64,000 nucleotides of DNA from Palauibacter sp022826685 (GTDB taxonomy: Bacteria > Gemmatimonadota > Gemmatimonadetes > Palauibacterales > Palauibacteraceae): NCBI RefSeq assembly GCF_965221685.1, contig NZ_OZ244907.1; one strand, written 5' to 3'. Shown in pieces: positions 7,840-14,885 of this stretch. Position numbers and translations under genes: made by a program. A model generated the notes under the pieces. It was not told where the DNA came from and did not search any database. It saw only the letters and a program-made list of their open reading frames with translations. Numbering within the stretch: the stretch's first letter is position 1; each line of letters begins with the position of its first letter.

Positions 7840-10781
7840 TGCGGGAAACGGGGCCGGGGTACGCGTCCATCGCGGAACTCGCCGCCCGCTCCGGCGAGTC
7901 CGTGCCCTGCTCCGGCAACCTGCCGGTGAAGCTCGACGACCCGGACACCGTCTGGTTCATCGATCAGGGCGCCGTCAATCTGTTCCTGGTCGAATTCAGG
8001 GACGGGGTGGAGCAGGCGGCGCCGCAGCATCTGCTGCGCCGCGAATCGGGCCAGCTGCTGCCGGGCGTCGCACCGGACGGACCACGCGATGAGGAAGACA
8101 CCACGCTCAGCCTGATCGCCAAGGGTTCGCCGGGCACCCTTCTGAAACGCCTCCCGGCCTCCGTGCTGTCCGAGGTCGACCCGGCGGAGCTGGCGGAACA
8201 GACCGATACCTGGCTGACCGCGATTACGGATACGCTCGCGCGTTTTGCGAGCCGCCTTCCGCGTCCGACTGCGCTGGCCAGGCCCGGTCCGATGCAGACC
8301 CCGGCCCCCTGTACGCTGTCCGTGCAGCGCGGCGTCGTATGGGTGTCCGAACCGCCGCGCGGCACCAGCCTCTTCATGGATCTGGTCGACCAGGCGGAAA
8401 TCGTCGAGGCGACCGGCCCACACGAAGCGGTGATACCGCTGACGCGGACAAGCTGGCTCACCCTGTCCGACGAGGCGACACTCTCGGGCAGGTCGACCGA
8501 GACACTGGCAAAGCAGGGCAGCCTGCTCTCGGCGCTCGCTTCCTTTCACGCGGTTGCCTTCGCCCTGGAGCGCCTGAACCGCCGACTGGCCGTGGTCGAT
8601 GATGCGAATCTCGAGCGCGCGCGGACCATGAGCCGCCGCACGGTCGAGAGAGCTGCGCGGCAGCGGCTCTTCAACATCTATGATCGGCCGATTGACCGGG
8701 ATGCCAGCGTCGAGGACACGTCGCTGGCGGACGCCCTGCAGGCGATCGGTCGCCGTGAAGGAATCGATTTCAAGATCCCGGCGCGCTCGGATCCCTCCGG
8801 TGATCCGGTCAGCCTCGTCGACGTTCTCGATGCGTCGGGCGTGCGCGCCCGGCGCGTGCGGTTCGGGGCCGAGGGCGCCTGGTGGCGCGGCGACAACAAT
8901 GCGATGCTGGCATTCCGCGCCGAAGACGGCCAGCCCGTGGCGCTCCTGCCGGGATGGTTGGGGCGCTACCGGGAATTCGATCCGGTCAGCAAGCGCAGCG
9001 TCTGGATGACGGCGGATCGTGCCGCTGCGCTGGCGGACGAGGCCTGGGTGTTCTACCGGCCACTGCCGGTGGGGAACGTGAAGCCGGCGGACCTGCTGAG
9101 GATCGCGCTGCGTGGATCGGCGGCGGATCTGGCGCGGCTGGTGATGGCCGGGCTTCCAGGCGGCCTGATCAAGCTCGTGCCGGCGCTCGCGCTCGGCTTC
9201 GTTGCGAACCGGACGGCGGCGGGCGGAGCCGCCGGAGCCCTCTATGTCGTGGCCGTGGCGGTGGCGGGGTTCGGCCTGCTCGGCGCACTGCTGCACCTGC
9301 TTCAGAGCACGGTGATGATGCGTATCGAGGGTCGCTCGGTTTCACGGGTCGAAGCGGCCTTCTGGGACCGTCTCATGCGCCTTCCGTCAAGCGTTCTGCG
9401 CGGCCGTCGAGCGGGCGATCTGGCCGTGTCGGGGATGACGTTCCAGCATCTTCGCGACGGGTTGCAGAGCGTCGCGGCCGACGGCCTGCTGTCGATCGTT
9501 TTTCTGCTTCCGGTGTTCGGCGTGATCTTCCTCTACGATGCCACGCTCGGGACCGTTGCCCTCGGCTTCAGCCTGGCTTCGCTCCTGGTCACCGTCGTCC
9601 TCGGGCTGCGCCAGATTCCGCCCCATGGGCGGCTGATCCGCGCAGCGCGTCGCGTCTCCGGCCGGCTATTCCAGATCGTGGGCAGCATAGGCAAGCTGCG
9701 TGTGGAAAACGCGGAAGCGTCGGCTTTCGCCATCTGGGCACGGGACTACCGGGAGCAGAAACGCACGGAGCTCGAGCTGGGCGTGCTCGAGGGACATTCG
9801 CGGGCATTCGGCGCCGCGCTCCCCTTTCTGTCCGCCGGGGTCCTGCTGTTCGCGGCCGTAGCCGCGGGCGACGGGAACCTCCCGGTCGGCGATTTTCTCG
9901 TCGTCTACCTCGTCTTCACCGCCTTCCAGTCCGCCATCGTCCGGCTCGGCGAGTCCTTCGGCGCGGTCGCCGCCATGCTCCCGGCGTTCGATCAGGTGCG
10001 CCCGCTGCTCGCCGCGGTGCCCGAGGGCGAGGTCGAGGGAGGGCCGGTCGAGTATCTGGGCGGCGATATCGTCTTCGACCGCGTTTCCTACCGGTACGAT
10101 CCCGACGGCCCGTTGATCCTCGACGATGTCACGATTCGTGCCCGCCCCGGGGAATTCATCGCGATCGCAGGCGAGTCCGGCGCCGGCAAGAGCACCCTCT
10201 TCCGGTTGGCGCTTGGATTCGACCGGCCCACCGCCGGTTCAGTGTGCTACGACGGACGTGATCTGAGGAACCTGAACCTGAAACAGGTGCGCCGCAGAAT
10301 TGGCGTGGTGCCGCAGTCCGTTGGACTCCATCCCCTGGATCTCTGGGACAATCTGGTCGGTCACCACGATGAGGTGGCGAGTGACGAGGTATGGACGGCG
10401 GCGCGAGTCGCCGACGTCGAAGAGGAGATCAGGGGCATGCCCATGGGCATGATGACCATGGTCGGCACCAGCGGGACCGTCCTGTCGGGCGGCGAGAGCC
10501 AGCGCGTTTCGATCGCCCGGTCGGTGATCGGCAACCCGCGCATCATGCTATTCGACGAGGCGACCAACTGGCTGGATAACGAGAGCCAGGCCAGCGTCAT
10601 GCGAAACCTCACCGCCCTGACCTCCACCCGGGTCGTCATCGCGCACCGCCTGTCCACGCTGGAACAGGCCGATCGCATCTACGTGTTGCAGGCCGGAAAA
10701 GTCGTACAGAGCGGCTCCTTCAACGAACTCATGGAGGTCGACGGGGTGTTCAGGGACCTGGTCAGGAGGCAGGTCGCCTAA
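7839..10781 (+). CDS. Second NHLM-type ABC transporter, no peptidase domain
   Basis: A 980-aa exporter with a long N-terminal part (about 1-390) that lacks the C39 Cys-His pair; in NHLM systems this part is a regulatory or substrate-binding region. A six-helix membrane domain (about 400-690) and an ATPase domain follow, with Walker A GESGAGKST, signature LSGGESQR and Walker B IMLFDEATNWLD. The pairing of a peptidase-containing and a peptidase-free ABC protein is the standard NHLM arrangement, and the two probably form a heterodimer. The start overlaps the previous stop by one base. Thr-Asn-Trp in place of Thr-Ser-Ala after the Walker B Glu is typical of the non-peptidase partner. Confidence 0.9.
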   Translation: MRETGPGYASIAELAARSGESVPCSGNLPVKLDDPDTVWFIDQGAVNLFLVEFRDGVEQAAPQHLLRRESGQLLPGVAPDGPRDEEDTTLSLIAKGSPGTLLKRLPASVLSEVDPAELAEQTDTWLTAITDTLARFASRLPRPTALARPGPMQTPAPCTLSVQRGVVWVSEPPRGTSLFMDLVDQAEIVEATGPHEAVIPLTRTSWLTLSDEATLSGRSTETLAKQGSLLSALASFHAVAFALERLNRRLAVVDDANLERARTMSRRTVERAARQRLFNIYDRPIDRDASVEDTSLADALQAIGRREGIDFKIPARSDPSGDPVSLVDVLDASGVRARRVRFGAEGAWWRGDNNAMLAFRAEDGQPVALLPGWLGRYREFDPVSKRSVWMTADRAAALADEAWVFYRPLPVGNVKPADLLRIALRGSAADLARLVMAGLPGGLIKLVPALALGFVANRTAAGGAAGALYVVAVAVAGFGLLGALLHLLQSTVMMRIEGRSVSRVEAAFWDRLMRLPSSVLRGRRAGDLAVSGMTFQHLRDGLQSVAADGLLSIVFLLPVFGVIFLYDATLGTVALGFSLASLLVTVVLGLRQIPPHGRLIRAARRVSGRLFQIVGSIGKLRVENAEASAFAIWARDYREQKRTELELGVLEGHSRAFGAALPFLSAGVLLFAAVAAGDGNLPVGDFLVVYLVFTAFQSAIVRLGESFGAVAAMLPAFDQVRPLLAAVPEGEVEGGPVEYLGGDIVFDRVSYRYDPDGPLILDDVTIRARPGEFIAIAGESGAGKSTLFRLALGFDRPTAGSVCYDGRDLRNLNLKQVRRRIGVVPQSVGLHPLDLWDNLVGHHDEVASDEVWTAARVADVEEEIRGMPMGMMTMVGTSGTVLSGGESQRVSIARSVIGNPRIMLFDEATNWLDNESQASVMRNLTALTSTRVVIAHRLSTLEQADRIYVLQAGKVVQSGSFNELMEVDGVFRDLVRRQVA

Positions 10782-10784
10782 TCG

Positions 10785-12086
10785 ATGAGGAGGCCCATGG
10801 ACGCGGACGATCTCCTCGTATCAAGAGCTGCTGAAGACAGCGACTTTCGCGAGCGTCTACTCCGGAAACCCAGGGAGACCATCGAGCGGGAATTCGGCGT
10901 GACGCTGGCCGGGGACCATGAGATTCACGTGCACGAAGAGACGTATTCCGCGACGCATGTGGTGCTCCCGCCGCGGAGCAAGCTCAGCGAGGCCGAACGA
11001 GAGGCGGCGAGGACCGGTGCGGCATCGCTCGAGTTTCTTCGAAGGACACTCCACGACCCCGCGCCGCCCCTTCGGCCCCCTGCACCGAAAGAAAAGAAGA
11101 CCCGGGGCCGCGGGGTCACCTCCGAGGCGCCGGCCAAGGCGGCGAGAGAAGGGATCCGCCGCGGGCTTGCCTTCCTGGAATCCACGATCGACGCGAATGG
11201 GGCCTGGCACTGCATCCGGTTCAATGTGGCCGACCCGGAGATCCCAAGGCATTTCGAGAGACCTCCTTTCGTGTCGGCCCTCTGCGCGCTTGCCCTCGAG
11301 AGCTCCGATGAGCCGCGGGCCAGGGCGATATGCACCGCCACGAAGGCCTATCTCATCGACACCATCGAATATCCCGGATTCTGGCGGTACTACCGTCACC
11401 TGCCCACGGATCTCGACAGTACCACCCTCTGTTCGCTCGTCATCGGGACGCACCCCTGGATCTGGCTGGGGAGGAACGTTCCCGGGATGCTGGCGAATCG
11501 CGACGAGGAAGGCCGCTTCATGACCTGGGTGCTGGCGGAAGACGAACCCGACGTCGTGTCGCGCTTTCGTATCGAGGCCGACCCGGTCGTCAATGCGAAT
11601 GTCCTCGCCTACCTGGGCGACCATCCGGGAACCAGGGATGCCCGGCGATGGTTGGAAACCCTGGTCACCGAGGGCAACCTCGAGGGCTCGTCGAAGTGGT
11701 ATCCCGACACGGTCACGATCTACTATGCGATCACACGCGCGATGATCCGCGCGGAACCCGCCCTCGATTCCCTGCGCTCGATACTCGCGGATCGTATCCT
11801 CGGCCTGCGTGACGAGAAGGGAGGATTCGGCAATGTCCTTCAGACCGCTCAGGCGGTGTCGGCGCTCTACAACATCGGAAGCCTCGAGAGCATCGACGCG
11901 AAGCGCGAGGTGGAGAGACTGATGAGCGCGCAGCGCGGGGACGGCAGCTGGCCGGAGCTGCTCGCGTTCGGCGACCAGTCGTTGAAGTGGGGCGTGGTGG
12001 GGCAGATCGGGCACGGCTCCGAGGCCGTGACCTCCGCGTTTTGCATTGAGGCCCTGGAGCGTCTCGCCGAAGTGCTGGGGGCCTGA
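10785..12086 (+). CDS. NHLP leader-like domain fused to a squalene-cyclase/prenyltransferase-like toroid
   Basis: A 433-aa fusion. Residues 6-85 read like an NHLP (nitrile hydratase alpha-like) leader: LL..AAEDSDFRERLL.KPRETIEREFGVTL...EIHVHEE....HVVLPP. The same pattern is in the precursor at 14532-14783 (FRQQLLADPRAAISGELGIT...VQVHE...VHLALPP). A Pro/Lys-rich linker (about 105-125) leads to an alpha/alpha toroid (about 130-430) with KGGFGN and RGDGSWPE, QW-like repeats of the squalene-hopene cyclase/prenyltransferase-beta superfamily. No DxDD catalytic motif is obvious. It begins 3 bp after the transporter gene. The leader part may dock the protein on the YcaO or transporter machinery, or make the protein itself a substrate; there is no clear GG cleavage site. 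Confidence 0.8.
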   Translation: MRRPMDADDLLVSRAAEDSDFRERLLRKPRETIEREFGVTLAGDHEIHVHEETYSATHVVLPPRSKLSEAEREAARTGAASLEFLRRTLHDPAPPLRPPAPKEKKTRGRGVTSEAPAKAAREGIRRGLAFLESTIDANGAWHCIRFNVADPEIPRHFERPPFVSALCALALESSDEPRARAICTATKAYLIDTIEYPGFWRYYRHLPTDLDSTTLCSLVIGTHPWIWLGRNVPGMLANRDEEGRFMTWVLAEDEPDVVSRFRIEADPVVNANVLAYLGDHPGTRDARRWLETLVTEGNLEGSSKWYPDTVTIYYAITRAMIRAEPALDSLRSILADRILGLRDEKGGFGNVLQTAQAVSALYNIGSLESIDAKREVERLMSAQRGDGSWPELLAFGDQSLKWGVVGQIGHGSEAVTSAFCIEALERLAEVLGA

Positions 12087-12088
12087 AC

Positions 12089-14437
12089 GTGCCGGGCGAT
12101 ACGGTGCGGAAACCCTCGATGGCAGCGGGGGAGGACGCGCATCCGCGGCACGGGATCCTGACCCGAACGACCCCTGCGGACCGGGGCATTGTCAAGCTTC
12201 CCGCGCTCACCCCGCACCTCCGATTCCACGATATCGGCGAGGCGCAGGTGCTTCTCGTCTCCGAGTCGTTCAATACGCTGCTGCACGGCAGGCTGCACTG
12301 CGATCTGCTGCCGCTGCTCGACGGTCGGCACCCATGGGACGAGATTGTCGCGGCCCTCGACGGCGCACATGCGGCGACCGATGTCCTTGCGGCCATCGCC
12401 ACGTTCGCGGCCAAGGGCTATGTGGTCTCCGCCGATCACGGCATGGACCGGCGCCGGGCAGCCTACTGGTCGTCGCTCGGCGCGTCGCCGCGCTGGGTCG
12501 AAGAGCGGCTGGCGCAGTCGCGCGTCACGGTTGAAGGTGACGATGGCGCGCTCGTCCGGCATCTGGAGGCGAACGGCGCCACGGTGGGGACCGGCGAGCC
12601 GACGCTCACCGCTGTTGTCTGCGGCGACTATCTCGATGCACATCTCGCGGAGGTGAGTCGGCGCCAGCTCGAGGCGGGAGCGCCGTGGACGCTGGTGCGG
12701 CCGAGCGGCATGGAGCCGCTCTTCGGCCCCATCTTTCGGGCGGACAGGCAGGGACCCTGCTGGGATTGCCTCGCGTACCGCCTGCGCAGCCACCGCGAAG
12801 TGCACGGCTTCCTGCGCAACGTCGCTGGCGAGGAAGCCGCCTTCAGGCCGTTCGCGGCGCATCCCGCGGTGCTGGAAGCGATGTACGGGCTGATCGCCGC
12901 GGAGATCGTCAAATGGCTGGCGCTGGGTGAGTCGGCCCCGATTCACGAACACGCAGTCGCGATGAATGTCGCCACATTCGAAAGCTCGCAGCATCGGGTC
13001 GTGCGTCGGCCGCAGTGCCTGGCCTGCGGCGACGAAGCCTTGCACCGGCCGGATCGAGCACCCGTTCCGGTGTCTCTGAAGGCGAGCCCCAAGGCCCATC
13101 GCAACAGCGGCGGCGCGCGCGCCGTGGCGCCGGGAGCCACCCTGGCGAAGTACCGGCACCTGGTGAGCCCGATCAGCGGGGTCGTGACCTGGCTATCACG
13201 CACCACCGATGAGGCCGATTCCTGGCTGCACGTCTACTGGGCCGGGAGCAATCTCGGCATGAGAAGCCGGAGCCTGAGTTCGCTCAGGCGCAGCCTGCGC
13301 AGCAATAGCGCCGGCAAGGGCAGCACACGGCAGCAATCCAGGGTCAGCGCCCTCTGCGAGGCGGTCGAGCGCTATTCGGGCGCGCGCCATGGGGACGAGA
13401 TCCGTATCCGCAAGCGATTCAGCGAGTTCGCCGGGAGAGAAGAGGCGATCCACCCCAACGACGTGCAACTGTTCAGCGAGAGTCAGCTCGACGACGCGGG
13501 GAGCATCAACGCGAAAGGCCACCCCTACAACATCGTCCCGCCGCGTCTCGAGCCCGACGCCGAAATCGACTGGACGCCGGTTTGGTCGCTGACGCAGGAG
13601 CGGCACCGCTACCTGCCGACATCCATCCTCTACAGCATGCCGGCCGAGGAGCGAGGCCCCGCAGACCTGATCGCCGATTCGAACGGCTGCGCCGCGGGCA
13701 ACACCCTGGAAGAGGCCATCCTGCAGGGCTTCTACGAACTGGCCGAGCGCGATGCGTTCGCCATCTGGTGGTACAACCGGTTGCGCGTGCCGGCAGTCGA
13801 TCTTTCGAGCTTCGACGACGAGTACATCGCAGCGGCCGCGGACTACTATGGCCGCCACGAGCGGGATCTATGGATGCTCGACGTCACCTCCGATATCGGC
13901 ATTCCCACCTTCGTTGCGCTCTCGCGCCGGTCGGGCGCCGGGACCGAGGACATCATCTACGGTGCCGGGACCCACGCCGACCCGCGCATAGCCGCCCTGC
14001 GCGCGCTCTGCGAATTGAACCAGTGCCTCACCTGGGTGCCGCGTCCCGGGACGGAGGACGGCCGGCCCAGGATCGATGATCCGCTGGCCCTCTGGTGGTG
14101 GAAGACGGCCCGGCTCGCCGACTGTTCGTGGCTGGCGCCGGCGCCGGACGAGCCGCCCCGAAAGGCTTCGCGGTATCCCGTGACCGAATCGGCGGACACG
14201 CGGGAAGATGTGGAGCATTGCCGCGCGCTCGTCGAGGCCGGGGGCATGGAGTTCCTTGTGCTGGATCAGACGCGGCCCGATATCGGCATGCCCGTGGCGC
14301 GGGTGATCGTGCCGGGCATGCGCCACTTTTGGGCAAGGTTTGCGCCTAGGCGCCTGTACGACGTGCCCGTCAGCATGGGCTGCCGCGAGTCCCCGCTCGT
14401 CGAAGCCGAGCTGAATCCCGCGCCTGTGATCGCGTGA
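12089..14437 (+). CDS. Fused E1-like/YcaO cyclodehydratase
   Basis: A 782-aa azoline-forming enzyme. Residues about 20-335 are an E1/ThiF-like (cyclodehydratase C) leader-binding part with two zinc-type Cys pairs, CWDC and CLAC. Residues about 365-780 are a YcaO domain with the ATP/Mg-binding stretch around SNGCAAGNTLEEA and ELAERDAFAIWWYNR, ending in a Pro-containing tail (LNPAPVIA), as is usual for YcaO. YcaO proteins use ATP to convert Cys, Ser or Thr to azolines. No FMN dehydrogenase is encoded in the window, so the products would be thiazolines unless one is encoded elsewhere. The GTG start at 12089 is 2 bp after the previous stop. The precursor gene lies next to it in the opposite direction. 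Confidence 0.92.
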   Translation: MPGDTVRKPSMAAGEDAHPRHGILTRTTPADRGIVKLPALTPHLRFHDIGEAQVLLVSESFNTLLHGRLHCDLLPLLDGRHPWDEIVAALDGAHAATDVLAAIATFAAKGYVVSADHGMDRRRAAYWSSLGASPRWVEERLAQSRVTVEGDDGALVRHLEANGATVGTGEPTLTAVVCGDYLDAHLAEVSRRQLEAGAPWTLVRPSGMEPLFGPIFRADRQGPCWDCLAYRLRSHREVHGFLRNVAGEEAAFRPFAAHPAVLEAMYGLIAAEIVKWLALGESAPIHEHAVAMNVATFESSQHRVVRRPQCLACGDEALHRPDRAPVPVSLKASPKAHRNSGGARAVAPGATLAKYRHLVSPISGVVTWLSRTTDEADSWLHVYWAGSNLGMRSRSLSSLRRSLRSNSAGKGSTRQQSRVSALCEAVERYSGARHGDEIRIRKRFSEFAGREEAIHPNDVQLFSESQLDDAGSINAKGHPYNIVPPRLEPDAEIDWTPVWSLTQERHRYLPTSILYSMPAEERGPADLIADSNGCAAGNTLEEAILQGFYELAERDAFAIWWYNRLRVPAVDLSSFDDEYIAAAADYYGRHERDLWMLDVTSDIGIPTFVALSRRSGAGTEDIIYGAGTHADPRIAALRALCELNQCLTWVPRPGTEDGRPRIDDPLALWWWKTARLADCSWLAPAPDEPPRKASRYPVTESADTREDVEHCRALVEAGGMEFLVLDQTRPDIGMPVARVIVPGMRHFWARFAPRRLYDVPVSMGCRESPLVEAELNPAPVIA

Positions 14438-14444
14438 GGAGAAC

Positions 14445-14476
14445 AAAAAAAACGGGCTCCGGAGTCCCGGAGCCCG
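14445..14476 (-). terminator. Rho-independent terminator of the precursor gene
   Basis: A perfect 10-bp stem (CGGGCTCCGG / CCGGAGCCCG) with a 4-nt loop, followed on the minus strand by eight U residues (14452-14445). It lies 56-87 bp downstream of the precursor stop. On the plus strand there is no U tract, so it mainly serves the minus-strand transcript while sitting just after the YcaO stop. Confidence 0.9.
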
Positions 14477-14505
14477 AAGAAGTCAGCCGGCAGCTCGCCG
14501 ACCGG

Positions 14506-14545
14506 GGTGAGCTATCAGCAGCAGCGGTGAGCTACCAGCAGCAGC
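14506..14545. repeat. Two adjacent 20-bp repeats covering the core-peptide codons
   Basis: GGTGAGCTATCAGCAGCAGC (14506-14525) is followed directly by GGTGAGCTACCAGCAGCAGC (14526-14545), with one mismatch. Read on the minus strand, the second copy encodes Cys-Cys-Cys-Trp-stop of the precursor and the first copy lies just past the stop in another frame. This looks like a recent tandem duplication of the core-coding end. Confidence 0.85.
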
Positions 14546-14783
14546 AGAGGCCGGCCGAGATGGCTTCCATCTGCTCCTCGGTCATATGCGGATCAGGCGG
14601 CAGCGCGAGGTGCACCGTCTGCATGTCGCTCTCATGGACCTGGACGTTCATCGAATCGGGAATCGTAATGCCCAATTCGCCGCTGATCGCAGCCCTTGGA
14701 TCTGCGAGAAGCTGCTGCCTGAACCCCGCTTCCACGGTGGACTTCTCAACGATTTGCGCAAGCATTTCATCGCCGCTTCTCAT
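14532..14783 (-). CDS. NHLP-family RiPP precursor, predicted core LCCCW
   Basis: An 83-aa precursor peptide. Residues 1-78 form an NHLP leader: FRQQLLADPRAAISGELGI is the helical nitrile-hydratase-like part, followed by VQVHESD and VHLALPPDP, with MEAISAG as the cleavage region. Cutting after G78 leaves Leu-Cys-Cys-Cys-Trp, an exceptionally short core. GGAGG at 14790-14794 sits 6 nt before the ATG, and a strong terminator follows the stop. The gene is monocistronic and points toward the YcaO gene. Three Cys suit the YcaO enzyme and the C-terminal Trp suits the halogenase at 2202. It was probably overlooked by short-ORF filters. The cleavage point and the modifications are inference from family rules. 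Confidence 0.88.
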   Translation of the reverse strand: MRSGDEMLAQIVEKSTVEAGFRQQLLADPRAAISGELGITIPDSMNVQVHESDMQTVHLALPPDPHMTEEQMEAISAGLCCCW

Positions 14784-14842
14784 GGCAATCCTCCATCGTC
14801 CGTCGTTCTACTGTTACGAACCACATCAGCCCTGTGACAGCA

Positions 14843-14871
14843 TTGCTACCTATTTTTTATGCTTAGGTCAA
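14843..14871 (-). promoter_or_regulatory. Candidate promoter of the precursor gene
   Basis: On the minus strand TTGACC (14871-14866) is followed after 17 bp by TAGCAA (14848-14843). The -35 is close to consensus and the -10 is weak. The A/T-rich spacer stands out from the GC-rich surroundings. It would give a 5' leader of roughly 50 nt. Confidence 0.4.
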
Positions 14872-14885
14872 GTCCCGCAGTTCAC

